Position numbers and translations under genes: made by a program. A stretch of DNA of 64,000 nt from Aldehydirespirator sp963667505 (GTDB taxonomy: Bacteria; Actinomycetota; Acidimicrobiia; Acidimicrobiales; Aldehydirespiratoraceae): positions 868,001-932,000 of the forward strand of contig OY763490.2 in NCBI GenBank assembly GCA_963667505.2, in the 5' to 3' direction. The notes under the pieces are model-generated. The model ran no database searches. It was not told the DNA's origin and worked only from the letters and a program-made list of their open reading frames with translations. Below are positions 8,020 to 17,500 of the stretch, piece by piece. Within the stretch, counting starts at the first letter, position 1. Each line of letters starts with the position of its first letter.

Positions 8020-8358
8020 ATGACCGCGCATGAGCTGTTCTCGCTGGAGGAACTGGCACCGGACTCGGCCCGGCGGGTCGTGGTGGAGGGCCGCGAGATC
8101 GCGGTCGTGCGCATCGGCGACGACGTGTACGCCATCGGCGACACCTGCTCGCACGCCGAGGTGTCCCTGTCGGAGGGCTGGGTGGAACCCGACGACTGCG
8201 CCATCGAGTGCGTGGCCCACGGCGCCATGTTCGACCTCGAGACGGGCGAGCCGCTGTCGCTGCCGGCCACCAAGGCCGTGCCCGTCTATCAGGTGGCGGT
8301 GGTGGACGGCGCGGTCGTGCTGACGCTGGGGTCCGAGGCCGCGGGAGACCGCCCGTGA
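8020..8358 (+). CDS. Rieske [2Fe-2S] ferredoxin of the suf locus
   Basis: Small soluble Rieske protein of 112 residues. Ligand motifs are C-S-H (TCSHAEVSL) and C-V-A-H (IECVAHGAMFD), spaced as in biphenyl-dioxygenase-type ferredoxins. The ATG at 8020 sits 6-7 bases after GGAGGA, so it is preferred to the GTG at 8014. Its stop overlaps the start of sufC by 3 bases. Such proteins sit in many actinobacterial suf operons; an electron-transfer role in cluster assembly is inferred from context. Confidence 0.85.
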   Translation: MTAHELFSLEELAPDSARRVVVEGREIAVVRIGDDVYAIGDTCSHAEVSLSEGWVEPDDCAIECVAHGAMFDLETGEPLSLPATKAVPVYQVAVVDGAVVLTLGSEAAGDRP

Positions 8359-9158
8359 GCACGCTCGCCATCGAGGGCCTGCGGGCCTCGGTGGCGGGAC
8401 GGGAGATCCTTGCCGGCGTCGACCTGGAGGTGCGGGCCGGCGAGGTGCATGCGGTCATGGGCCCCAACGGCTCGGGCAAGTCGACCCTGGCCCATGTGAT
8501 CGCCGGCCGCAGCGGCTACGAGGTGTCCGAGGGGTCGGTCCGCCTCGACGGCATCGAACTGCTGGGCCTGCCGGCGTGGCGGCGGGCCGAGGCGGGACTG
8601 TTCCTGGCCATGCAGTCGCCCACCGAGGTTCCGGGAGTGTCGCTGGTGGACATGCTCACCGAGTCGGTGTGCACGCCCGTCGGCGCGGCGGTGGCCGAGC
8701 GGATGCGTGAGGAGGCCGAGCGGATCGGCTTCGACGAGAAGTTCCTGGAGCGGCCCGTGAACGTCGATCTGTCCGGGGGCGAGCGCAAGCGCAACGAGGC
8801 GCTGCAGCTCGGCGTGCTCGCTCCGGCCTTCGCGGTGATCGACGAGCTGGACTCGGGCCTTGACGTGGACGCGCTGCGCCATGTGGGCGACCGCATCGAG
8901 CAGGCGACCGTGCACGACGGCCTCGGTGTGCTGGCCATCACCCACTCGAGCCGGGTGTTCGACCATCTCCGGCCCGACGCCGTCCACGTCTTCGCCGGTG
9001 GGCGCATCCAGGAGTCCGGGGGCCCCGAACTCGCCGACGAGCTCGAGGCCTCGGGCTACGAGCGCTGGACGGAGGCCCTGCCGAAGCCCGACGGGGAATC
9101 GGCGGCCGCACCCTTCACGGATCCCTTCGGGGACCCGTTCGCCGATCTGCTGGTCTGA
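8355..9158 (+). CDS. sufC: SufC-like ABC ATPase, diverged copy
   Basis: SufC is the soluble ABC-type ATPase that drives the SufB-SufD scaffold. From the GTG at 8355 (overlapping the Rieske stop, GTGA) the protein has 267 residues. Walker A is GPNGSGKST at 36-44, the signature is LSGGERKRNE, Walker B is AFAVIDELDSGLD and the H-loop ITHSSRV. Compared with the second SufC in this window, Walker B reads DELD instead of DETD and there is an extra C-terminal tail rich in proline and aspartate (PFTDPFGDPFADLLV). It is most likely functional and cotranscribed with sufD. Confidence 0.85.
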   Translation: MSTLAIEGLRASVAGREILAGVDLEVRAGEVHAVMGPNGSGKSTLAHVIAGRSGYEVSEGSVRLDGIELLGLPAWRRAEAGLFLAMQSPTEVPGVSLVDMLTESVCTPVGAAVAERMREEAERIGFDEKFLERPVNVDLSGGERKRNEALQLGVLAPAFAVIDELDSGLDVDALRHVGDRIEQATVHDGLGVLAITHSSRVFDHLRPDAVHVFAGGRIQESGGPELADELEASGYERWTEALPKPDGESAAAPFTDPFGDPFADLLV

Positions 9159-9456
9159 GCCCGCCGCGTCACAGCGCCCCTGGATGCCACCGTGTCGGAA
9201 TTCGTCCCGTTCGCCGACCTACGGGTCTCGGGCCGCTGTGTCCGCCGCAGAGTTGGGCCGCGCTCGGATCCGTGGCGCACCGCTGGCTCGATTAGAGGCC
9301 GAGCGAATATGCGGGCGAATCCGGCTCATGCGGGCGAGGCTTTGGGCAGCGTTACCCGGTCCGGGAGGTCCGTGAGCGCAGCGAACGAGATCGGGAATGG
9401 CACCGCTGCGACGTGACGGGCAGCACCCATTCGTGCTTGCACCTAGCATCAGGCCC
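9159..9456. other. Intergenic region, nothing recognised
   Basis: About 300 bases between sufC and the dehydratase gene. Open frames exist on both strands but none has a ribosome binding site or recognisable content. ATGCGGGCGA occurs twice near 9308 and 9329. Confidence 0.5.
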
Positions 9457-9747
9457 ATGAGCAACGAAGACCTGTTGACCGAGGACGAGATCACCGAACT
9501 GATGGCGGCTCATCCCGAGTGGCGTCGCGACGGCGACGTTCTGCGCCGATCGTACGTGTTCGCGGACTTCCGGGCCGCGTTCGCCTTCATGGCCCATGTG
9601 GCGCTGATCGCGGAGCGGCTTTTTCACCACCCCGAGTGGTCCAACGTCTACAACAAGGTCGAGCTGGCGATCACCAGCCACGATGTAGGCGGCCTCTCGG
9701 CCCGCGACCGCGACTTCGTCGAGCGCGTCGACACCGCCCACGGCTGA
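9457..9747 (+). CDS. phhB: Pterin-4a-carbinolamine dehydratase
   Basis: Small dehydratase of 96 residues that dehydrates 4a-hydroxytetrahydrobiopterin in pterin recycling. Family features are PEWRRDGDVLRRSYVFADF, the active-site segment FHHPEWSNVYNKVELAITSH with its paired histidines, and the ending GLSARDRDF. The ATG at 9457 gives the usual family length; the upstream frame from 9397 lacks conserved content. Many actinobacteria carry it without phenylalanine hydroxylase, where its role is unclear. It stands alone here between the suf genes and an IS630 element. Confidence 0.9.
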   Translation: MSNEDLLTEDEITELMAAHPEWRRDGDVLRRSYVFADFRAAFAFMAHVALIAERLFHHPEWSNVYNKVELAITSHDVGGLSARDRDFVERVDTAHG

Positions 9748-9869
9748 CGCTCTCCACGGTCTGGGCTAGGAGAGTGATGAGCAACTCCCGAATCTCGGGT
9801 CTCGCGATCGCAAAACCCAAGGTCAGAGGCTTGCGGATCACGCCCAATCGGCATAAATCAGCAGTCTCC

Positions 9870-11045
9870 TAGTGTGCTGAGTGATTAGTTCCTCGCGATT
9901 ATGTGTGGCGGGGGGTAGTGTGGCTGTCGTCGACTGCGATGGGAGGCGACGATGGGCGCGCGGCGCGGACGGCCGACGGTGGCGGTGGAGTTGAGCGGCG
10001 GCGAGCGCGAGGTGCTGGAGCGGTGGGCGCGGCGGCCGAAGTCGTCTCAGGCGCTGGCGCTGCGGTGTCGGATCGTGCTGGCCGCGGCCGAGGGCCGCCA
10101 CAACAATGAGATCGCGGCGGCGTTGGGCTGCCATGCGGCGACGGTGAGCAAGTGGCGGCGCAGGTTCGCTGAGCGGCGTCTCGACGGGCTGGCCGACGAC
10201 CCTCGGCCGGGCCCGCCGCGCAAGATCACCGACGCGGTGATCGAGGACGTGTTGGTGCGCACGCTCGAGACCGCCCCGCGGGACGCGACGCACTGGTCGA
10301 CGCGGTCGATGGCCGCGGCTGCGGGGGTTTCGCAGACCGCGGTGAGCCAGATATGGCGCGCGTTCGGGCTCAAGCCCCATCTGGTGGAGGAGTTCAAGGT
10401 GTCGCCGGACCCGCAGTTCGTCGACAAGGTCCGCGACGTCGTCGGACTGTACTTGAACCCGCCTGAGGCCGCGGTGGTGCTATGCGTGGACGAGAAGACC
10501 GGCATCCAGGCCCTCGACCGCACAGCGCCGATCCTGCCGCTGTTGCCGGGCACACCCCAGCGGCGCAGCCACGACTACCGCCGCTGCGGCACCACCGACC
10601 TGTTCGCAGCCCTCGACGCCGCCTCGGGCAAAGTCATAGCGTCGATGACCGCCCGCCACCGCTCAGAGGAGTTCCGCAGGTTCCTGAACCAGATCGACAA
10701 AGAAGTCCCCGACGGCCTCGACATCCACATCGTGCTCGACAACGTCTCCACCCACAAGACCCCCGCCGTCAAGCGCTGGCTGGTGCGCCACCCCCGCTTC
10801 AAGCTGCACTTCACACCCACCTACGCCAGCTGGATGAACCTAGTCGAGCGCTGGTTCTCCGAGCTCACCACCAAACAGATCCGCCGCGGAACCCACCGCT
10901 CCGTCACAGAACTCAGGGACTCCATCAACGAATGGACCGACAACTGGAACCAGAACCCCCGCCCCTTCACCTGGCACAAGACCGCCGACCAGATCTTCGA
11001 CACCATGGCAGCATATATGCAACAAATTCCCCACTCAGGACACTA
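9870..11045 (+). mobile_element. IS630-family insertion sequence
   Basis: The element is bounded by TA dinucleotides at 9870-9871 and 11044-11045, the expected IS630 target duplication. Terminal inverted repeats inside them are GTGTGCTGAGTG (9872-9883) and CACTCAGGACAC (11032-11043), with one mismatch. It contains one transposase gene. It lies between phhB and the 3' end of the DUF2510 gene, so no host gene is broken. Confidence 0.85.
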
Positions 11046-11046
11046 G
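9952..11046 (+). CDS. IS630-family transposase
   Basis: A 364-residue single-frame transposase. The N-terminal helix-turn-helix is at AAAEGRHNNEIAAALGCHAATVSKWR-type sequence around residues 44-65. The DDE catalytic core shows CVDEKTGIQAL (first D), HIVLDNVSTHKTPAV (second D) and TPTYASWMNLVERWFSELT (E). The ATG follows GGGAGGCGACG. The stop TAG uses the TA target site plus the next host base, so the coding region reaches the very end of the element. Intact and probably active. Confidence 0.92.
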   Translation: MGARRGRPTVAVELSGGEREVLERWARRPKSSQALALRCRIVLAAAEGRHNNEIAAALGCHAATVSKWRRRFAERRLDGLADDPRPGPPRKITDAVIEDVLVRTLETAPRDATHWSTRSMAAAAGVSQTAVSQIWRAFGLKPHLVEEFKVSPDPQFVDKVRDVVGLYLNPPEAAVVLCVDEKTGIQALDRTAPILPLLPGTPQRRSHDYRRCGTTDLFAALDAASGKVIASMTARHRSEEFRRFLNQIDKEVPDGLDIHIVLDNVSTHKTPAVKRWLVRHPRFKLHFTPTYASWMNLVERWFSELTTKQIRRGTHRSVTELRDSINEWTDNWNQNPRPFTWHKTADQIFDTMAAYMQQIPHSGH

Positions 11047-11140
11047 TCGGCGTGTCGCGTTTGGTCGGATTCGCCGCGAGGGACTGATGCCGGCTTGCTG
11101 GCTGGGCTAGTCGGCGTGTCGCGTTTGGTCGGACTCGCCG
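11044..11140. repeat. 33 bp direct repeat at the IS630 right junction
   Basis: The sequence TAGTCGGCGTGTCGCGTTTG and its next 13 bases occur at 11044-11076 and again at 11108-11140 with one mismatch. The second copy is the 3' end and stop of the DUF2510 gene; the first abuts the IS element. The duplication therefore predates or accompanied the insertion. Confidence 0.8.
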
Positions 11141-12114
11141 TCCAAGTCGTGGTAGAGGATCGCGCTGGCAATGAGCAATACCACTCCGAGCGCGGCGCCG
11201 ACGAACGCTTGGACGACCTGCGACAGCACCCACAGTTGCTCCGCGAGCACCGTCGGCAGGCCGAACACCATTCCCACGGCGGCGCTCACGGCAATGACGA
11301 CGAGCAACACCAGCAGCATGCGGCCCAGAGCCTTCCAGAACCGGTCCCGCACCAGACGGGCGGCATAGCGCAGCGAGGCCTGCGGAGGCCCGACGGCAGC
11401 GACCACGTACGCCAGCTGTATCACCGCCATCAGCAGGATCACGGCCGCGATCAGGCCGGGGATGAGCAGGATCAGGAGCGCGGGCGCGGCCATGGCGGAC
11501 AGCCCCATCACGACTAGGGCGCCGACAGCCACCAGCCAGATCTGCAGGTCGACTCCCATGAGCCGCGGCACTCTGGCCAGCGACTGCCGGAAGGCGTCGG
11601 CCACTGTCGACTGCCGGCCGTGCATATCGTCCATCGCCAAGCGCATGACGACAGCCCTAGTGACGCTGTGCGCCACCCAGGCAAGCAAGAGCCCGACCGC
11701 CAAGGGCAAGAAGCTCGAGACGGAGAAGTCGAACTCGAGCGACTCGAAGTAGGCCTGCTGCTCCGGCGACTCGGCATCGAAGTCGGGGGCGGTGACCCTC
11801 GCCCAGATCTCGGACAGCTCACCGGCCAGGACGCGGTCGAGCGTGACGATCCCTGTCAACACGACCGCGATCTGTCCGGCAGCGGTCAGCAGGGTGGCGA
11901 GAGCCAGTCCTTTCCACTTTCGCCGCGCCAGCGAGAACGAGTTTCCGATCAGCACGCCGGGGCCGCGCAGACCGTCGTGTTCGCTGTCCGGCCCGTCGCT
12001 TGCATCGGCGTGGCGGGGGGCGCGGTGCTCGGTCCAGGTAGAGCCGTCCCAATACCGGTACTGGGAATCGTCCTCGGGATCGGTGTACCAGTCGGCGGGC
12101 GGCTGATCCGTCAC
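11107..12114 (-). CDS. DUF2510-containing multi-pass membrane protein
   Basis: The N-terminus PPADWYTDPEDDSQYRYWDG is a DUF2510 domain, a short cytoplasmic tryptophan-rich module of actinobacterial membrane proteins. After a linker follow about six hydrophobic segments (LALATLLTAAGQIAVVLTGI, FLPLAVGLLLAWVAHSV, LVAVGALVVMGLSAM, ALLILLIPGLIAAVILL, MLLVLLVVIAVSAAVGM, VVQAFVGAALGVVLLIA). I use the GTG at 12114, directly before the DUF2510 domain; the longer start at 12192 adds a basic stretch without homology. It is divergent from gpgS, with 85 bases between starts. Function unknown. Confidence 0.75.
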   Translation of the reverse strand: MTDQPPADWYTDPEDDSQYRYWDGSTWTEHRAPRHADASDGPDSEHDGLRGPGVLIGNSFSLARRKWKGLALATLLTAAGQIAVVLTGIVTLDRVLAGELSEIWARVTAPDFDAESPEQQAYFESLEFDFSVSSFLPLAVGLLLAWVAHSVTRAVVMRLAMDDMHGRQSTVADAFRQSLARVPRLMGVDLQIWLVAVGALVVMGLSAMAAPALLILLIPGLIAAVILLMAVIQLAYVVAAVGPPQASLRYAARLVRDRFWKALGRMLLVLLVVIAVSAAVGMVFGLPTVLAEQLWVLSQVVQAFVGAALGVVLLIASAILYHDLDGESDQTRHAD

Positions 12115-12199
12115 GGCGGCGACTCTAACCCGGCCGACTCTGACCGAGAGGCCCCGAGACGGTTGTGGCAACGGGTTCCGGGCCTGCGACACTGCTCGG

Positions 12200-13396
12200 G
12201 TGACGGACTTCAGTCAGGCGGGCGCGGTGCCGACGCTGCACGACCTGGGTCACCGCAGCGGTACCGACCTTGAGCGGGATCTACGATCCTGGGTCGGCGA
12301 GCGGCCGGTGGCGCTCATCGTTCCCTGCCTCGCCTCTGAGATCGCGTCGGAGGCCTTCGCGGCCATGCTGGCCGAGCTGCAAAATGCCGACTGGCTGGCC
12401 CATCTCGTCGTGGGGCTCGACGAGGCGGGCGAGGAGGACAGCCGCCGCGCCAGGGACCTGCTGGGCCGGCTTCCGCAGCGCTGCGACGTGCTGTGGAACG
12501 ACAGCGAGCCGATGGTCGCGGTCGAGGGGCTCCTGCAAGCCCGGGGGCTGGGCCCCCGCAGCCGTGGCAAGGGCCGCAACGTCTGGTACTGCCTGGGGGC
12601 GGTGCTCGCTGACGGGGCGGCCTCGGTGATCGCCGTCCACGACGCCGACATCGTGGGCTACAGCCGTGAGCTGCCGGCCCGCCTCGTCTATCCGGTTGCC
12701 CATCCGGGCTTCGGCTACTCATTCGCCAAGGGCTACTACCACCGTGTGACACAGGGGCGCTTCGGTGGCCGTGTCACCCGCCTGCTGGTGGCTCCGCTCA
12801 TCCGGGCGCTGCGGGCCGACGCCGGCGACCATCCGTACCTGCGCTACCTGGAGGCGTTCCGCTACCCGCTGGCCGGGGAGACCGCCATGGAGTCCGGCGT
12901 GGCCGCGAGCCTGCGCATCCCGGGGCACTGGGGCATGGACATCGGCATCCTCTCGGACGTGTACTCGCAGTGCGAGCCCTCCAGCATCTGCCAGGTTTCG
13001 GTGGCCGACGCCTACGACCACAAGCACCAGGATCTCTCCGCCGACGACCCGACTGCCGGCCTGCGCCGCATGAGTGTCGATGTCACCGCCACCATCATCC
13101 GCCGACTTGGCCCCGACAGGCTCGACGGAGCGGCCGGATTGCGCCGCGCCTACCTGGACGCGGCCGGCGACCTCATCCGCCACTACGCCAACGACGCGGA
13201 GCTCAACGGCTTATCGGTGGACACTGCCGCCGAGCAGGCCACGGCGGAGGTGTTCGCCCGCAGCATCGTCGAGGCTCTCGAGCTCTGCCGGTCGGACGCC
13301 CGCGAGGACGAGCTCAATCCCTCATGGCGGCAAGTGCTGCGCGAGGCGCCCGAGGTGGGCCCGATGCTCGTCGAGGCTCTCTCCGCCCGACGATGA
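12200..13396 (+). CDS. gpgS: Glucosyl-3-phosphoglycerate synthase-like GT81 glycosyltransferase
   Basis: Retaining glycosyltransferase expected to move a sugar from an NDP donor to 3-phosphoglycerate, the first step to glucosylglycerate and, in mycobacteria, methylglucose lipopolysaccharide. Recognisable parts are ALIVPCLASEIASEAF, the donor-binding region GKGRNVWYCLGAVLAD, the metal-binding AVHDADI, and RYLEAFRYPLAGETAMESG with IPGHWGMDIGILSDVY. The GTG at 12200 gives 398 residues, longer than mycobacterial GpgS because of extra C-terminal helices. The folP-type gene downstream reproduces the mycobacterial neighbour pair. The exact sugar and acceptor are inferred from the family. Confidence 0.8.
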   Translation: MTDFSQAGAVPTLHDLGHRSGTDLERDLRSWVGERPVALIVPCLASEIASEAFAAMLAELQNADWLAHLVVGLDEAGEEDSRRARDLLGRLPQRCDVLWNDSEPMVAVEGLLQARGLGPRSRGKGRNVWYCLGAVLADGAASVIAVHDADIVGYSRELPARLVYPVAHPGFGYSFAKGYYHRVTQGRFGGRVTRLLVAPLIRALRADAGDHPYLRYLEAFRYPLAGETAMESGVAASLRIPGHWGMDIGILSDVYSQCEPSSICQVSVADAYDHKHQDLSADDPTAGLRRMSVDVTATIIRRLGPDRLDGAAGLRRAYLDAAGDLIRHYANDAELNGLSVDTAAEQATAEVFARSIVEALELCRSDAREDELNPSWRQVLREAPEVGPMLVEALSARR

Positions 13397-13423
13397 GGCA
13401 GACGCCGCAGCCTCGCGGCCGGA

Positions 13424-13523
13424 CGGGATCGGAGGCCGCATGACGACGGGTTCTGCTTCACCGGACAACATCGTGTCCACCGCGGCGCCACGGGATCGGA
13501 GCCAACATGGCGACGGGTTCGGC
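13424..13523. repeat. 33 bp direct repeat between gpgS and folP
   Basis: Copies at 13424-13456 and 13491-13523 share CGGGATCGGA and ATG-CGACGGGTTC with a few mismatches, spaced 67 bases. Each contains an ATG. The second ATG (13507) opens a 28-codon frame ending in TGA at 13593, overlapping the folP start; a frame from the first (13440) ends at 13580. Either could be a small translated leader, but neither has a good ribosome site. Confidence 0.55.
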
Positions 13524-13589
13524 GAGTGGCAGCCCCGCCGAGGAGGCATGTCGCGGCGTCCTGGCCAGTTGGCCGGCTAGAGGCCTTCG

Positions 13590-14363
13590 ATGAGGTTGCA
13601 CGGTGTGGTCAACGCGTCGCCGGACTCGCTGGCCGACTTCTCGGTGGCCACCACCGTCTCGGCTGCGGCCGCTCGGGCCGAGACCCTGCTCGAACAGGGC
13701 TGCGTAGGCATCGATTTGGGCGGCGCTGGCTCCACGCAGGCGGCCGAGCGGGTTGACATCGACACCGAGTGGAGCCGACTCGACGGAAAGGTACAGGCCC
13801 TTGCCGAACTGTGCAGGGCTGGCGGCGCGGCGCTGTCGGTGGACTCGTGGCAGCCCGAGATAATGCGGCGGGCGCTCGACTGCGGGGCCACCATGATCAA
13901 CGCGGCCGATGGGCTCCAGAACCCGGCCATGGCGGCGCTCGCCGCCGAGCAAGACGTGCCGGTGGTGGCACCGTTCGTGTGGGGCGCCGACCCCAAGGCC
14001 TCCCGCCGTGTGGACGGTGATCCGGTTGAGACGATCTGCGGGTGGTTCCGTCGGTCGTTGGGCCGCTGGGAGGATGCGGGCATCGATCGGAGCAGGCTGA
14101 TCCTCGACCCCGGCACCGGTTTCGGCCCGCCGGACTGGGAGTGGGACGACCGCTACCGGTACCAGAAGCGCGTCTACGAGAACCTCGACGCCCTGCGGGC
14201 CTTCGGGCTGCCGATCTACCTGCCCCTTCCCTGGAAGCAGACCGCCCAACACGATGAACTGCTGGAGATCTGCGTGAGCGCTGGCTTCGACTACGGTCGT
14301 TGCCACCGCCCCCAGAGGATCCTGGAAGCCATCGAGCGCCTCGGCGAGGAGCAGCACTCGTGA
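13590..14363 (+). CDS. folP2: Dihydropteroate synthase-like protein
   Basis: A 257-residue TIM-barrel protein of the pterin-binding family. The N-terminus LHGVVNASPDSLADFSVAT corresponds to the MGVLNVTPDSFSDGG loop of dihydropteroate synthase. GVGIDLGGAGSTQAA-like sequence, SVDSWQPEIMRRAL, GATMINAADGLQ and LILDPGTGFG follow in the right order. Several canonical residues are altered, as in mycobacterial FolP2 next to GpgS, which lacks dihydropteroate synthase activity. I therefore think it serves the gpgS pathway rather than folate, but that is inference. The ATG at 13590 follows gpgS by 194 bases. Confidence 0.75.
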   Translation: MRLHGVVNASPDSLADFSVATTVSAAAARAETLLEQGCVGIDLGGAGSTQAAERVDIDTEWSRLDGKVQALAELCRAGGAALSVDSWQPEIMRRALDCGATMINAADGLQNPAMAALAAEQDVPVVAPFVWGADPKASRRVDGDPVETICGWFRRSLGRWEDAGIDRSRLILDPGTGFGPPDWEWDDRYRYQKRVYENLDALRAFGLPIYLPLPWKQTAQHDELLEICVSAGFDYGRCHRPQRILEAIERLGEEQHS

Positions 14364-14381
14364 GCCTCGTCTCACATTGCG

Positions 14382-14499
14382 GAATTGGCAGCGTTTTGCA
14401 CGGTATGCGTGCTTTCTGCCGCCAGTTCGCAGCGGGGTTGCGGCGGTGTGGCGAATTGGCAGCGTTTTGCACGGTATGCGTGCTTTCTGCTGCCAGTTC
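14382..14499. repeat. Two copies of a 47 bp palindromic intergenic element
   Basis: Each copy starts GAATTGGCAGC, has a 25-base centre containing GTTTTGCACGGTATGCGTGC, and ends with GCYGCCAGTTC, which pairs with the start. Copies lie at 14382-14428 and 14453-14499, 71 bases apart and almost identical. A third, diverged member is at 44730-44784. All are intergenic. They could act as transcript 3'-end hairpins for folP or be a mobile palindromic repeat family. Confidence 0.8.
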
Positions 14500-14555
14500 G
14501 GGACGGGTTGACAGTGCGCGGCGTCCGCTGGCTGTACGGTCGGGAGCTAGGACCA

Positions 14556-17500
14556 GTGTCTAGGAGCGATCACAGGGCTGAGGACGCGCCGCGCCACGAC
14601 GCCGAGCGGGTTGCGGGGCCTGACTGCCTGGGCCGCAGCGTGCTGGTGTCGCCCGGCCAGCCTCCGCCCGGGCCGTGGCAAGGGCGCCCCCGGGTGACGG
14701 TGGACACCGCATCGCCCGACCCGGCGACCGGCCGGCGGCTCAGGTCGGCGTGGCACAGCCGCGAGCGGCTGGTGATCGAGTTGGACGGCCCGCTGCCTGC
14801 CGCCGAGGCCGTGCTGGAGAGGCCCTGGTGGGAGCTTCAACCTGGAACGACGCTCGGCGACGAGGTGTGGCACCACCTGCTGACCGCCAACACGGTGGAC
14901 GCACGCGATCCCGACCGACTCCGCTTCGCTCCCCGAGACCGGGCTCTCGCCGTGGGCGCCCGGCCAGCGGCCCCGAACCAGTCCGGCGACGTAGCCGCCG
15001 AGGCCGGAGGGCTGTGGTGTGACGGCGGGCCCCTTGACTGCTTCGATTCCGGCGAACTCGGCGGCGCGGCCATGATCCCGGCTGCCAACCTCGCCGTGGG
15101 CCGCCTGTCGGCGTTGCGCCCCAGCGAGCCCGAGGCTGACCTGGCGCCCGACCAGCAGCGCGCCGTGGGCCATCTCGGCGGCGGCGCGTGCATAGTGGCG
15201 CCCGCCGGATCGGGCAAGACCAGGGTGCTCACCGAACGGGCCCGCTGGCTGGTACGCAGCCTGGGCGTGTCGCCGTCGGCGGTGTGCCTGGTGGCCTACA
15301 ACGTGCGGGCCCGGGCCGAGATGCAGCAGCGCACCGCGGATTTGGACGGGTTGGAGGTGCGCACCTTCAACAGCCTGGCCCTGGCGGTCTGCAACGGCAC
15401 GGGCCCCTTCGCCCGTCCCGCACACCACGACCGGGTCTCGGTGATCGACGAGCGGGAGGTGCGCGACCTGCTGCGCGGCCTGGTGGGGGAGCGGGCGCCC
15501 CGCCGTCGGCGCCGGGCCATGACCGACCCGTTGGCGGCGTGGCTGGAGGCGCTCAGCGCGTCGCGGCTGGGACTGCGCGACCCGGCCGATGTGGAACGCG
15601 ACTACGCGCCCGACGTGGAGGGCTTCACCGGGCTCGCCCCGGCCTACGCCGAGGCCCTCGACGAGCGGGGCGTGGTGGACTTCGACCACCAGATCGTCCG
15701 GGCCATCGACATTCTGCTCACCGACCCCGCGGCCCGGGCCGCGGCCCGCCGAGTCTGCGGCGTGCTCCTCGTCGACGAGTTCCAGGATCTCACGCCCGCC
15801 CATCTGCTGATGATTCGGCTGTTGGCCGGGCCGAGGGCCGAGGTGTTCGGCGTGGGCGACGACGACCAGACGATCTACGGGTACTCGGGGGCCTCGCCCC
15901 GCTGGCTGATCGAGTACGAGCGCTGGTTCCCGGGCGCGGCCCGCCACCTGCTGCACGTCAACTACCGCTGCCCGCCCGCAGTGGTGGAGGCGGCTTCCAA
16001 CCTGCTCTCGCACAACGTCCATCGCATTTCCAAGGCGATCGAGCCTGCCCCCACCCGAACGCCCAACCCGCCCCCGGCACCAGAGCAAGAGCAGCAGACA
16101 GCGGGTAGCGGCGGCGCGGTCGAGGTTCAGACGGCGGCCGATGGCGGGGGCGTAGAGCAGCGGGCAGCGGGTAGCGGCGGCGCGGTCGAGGTTCAGACGG
16201 CGGCCGATGGCGGGGGCGTAGAGCAGCGGGCAGCGGGTAGCGGCGGCGCGGTCGAGGTTCAGACGGCGGCCGATGGCGGTGCGGCTGTGGTGGAGCGGGT
16301 CAGGGCCCTGATCGGCGCCGGGGCCGAGGCCAAGGACATAGCTGTGCTGACCAGAGTCAACAGCACGCTGCTGGCGCCGCAGATCATGCTGTCGGAGGCG
16401 GGCATCGACTGCATGTCCCCGGTCGGGCCGTGGTTCCTGGAGCGGACCGGCGTGGCGGCTGCTCTGGCCTGGCTGAGGCTGGCCACCGCCGGCTCGGCCC
16501 GGCTGCCCGCCGACGCCCTGACCACCGCGGCCCGCCGCCCGCCCCGGGGCATCTCCCCGCGGGTGATCGAATGGATCGCCGAGCAGCGCAACGTGGGCGC
16601 GCTCCGCAGGCTGGCCGGCCGCATCTCCGACGAGCGGACCGCCGAGCGGGTGTCGGACTTCGCCGACGATGTGGAACGCCTAGGCGACATGGCCCGCGAC
16701 GGGGCCCACACGCTCCAACTGCTGGAGGCGATCCAGCACGGCACCGAGCTCGGTGCGAGCCTCGACGAGCGCCTCGACGCCTCCCGTCGCTCGGTGGACC
16801 GCTCCGCCCACGGCGACGACCTGCGAGCCCTGCTGTCGGTAGCCCCCCACTGCCCCGACCCGGCCCGATTCGAGCACTGGCTGTCGAGCCGCCTCACCGA
16901 GGGCAGCCGCCAAGGAGATGGCACCCGCCAAGGCGATGGCACCCGCCAAGGAGATGGCAGCCGCCAAGGCGATGAAGGCGACGCCCGCATCGGTCGCCCC
17001 TCCTGGGGCCGAGGCGTGCGGCTGGCCACCGTCCACCGGGTCAAGGGCCTGGAGTGGACCCATGTGATCGTCCTGTCGGCCACCGAGGGCCTGATGCCCC
17101 ACCGTCTGTCCAGCGACCTCGAAGAGGAGCGGCGGGTGTTCCATGTGGCCCTCACCCGCTGCTCGGAGTCGGTGCTGATCGTCGCCGATGGCCCGAAGTC
17201 GCCCTTCATCTCCGAGACGGCCTGGCGTTCCAGGCTCGAGCCCACCGGCCTCCCGGCCCCGCCTCCGGTGCCAGCGCCGGCCAAGACGCCTCAGGCGCCG
17301 CTGGCCCGACCGGCCTCTCCCTCCTCGCGAGCCCAAAGCCCGCCCATCGACGAGGCCGCCGAGCCAGAGGCCGCGGCGGTCTACGAGCGCCTGCGCCAGT
17401 GGCGCTGGGAGCGCAGCCAGGCCGAAGACGTCCGGCCCTTCATGGTGCTCTCCAACGCGGTGTTGCGCGAACTGGCCCGCAGCCGCCCGACCACCGACGC

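Noticed and set aside
14547..16088. 513-codon minus-strand frame opposite uvrD2
   Set aside because: All recognisable helicase motifs are on the plus strand; no ribosome site or conserved content on the minus.
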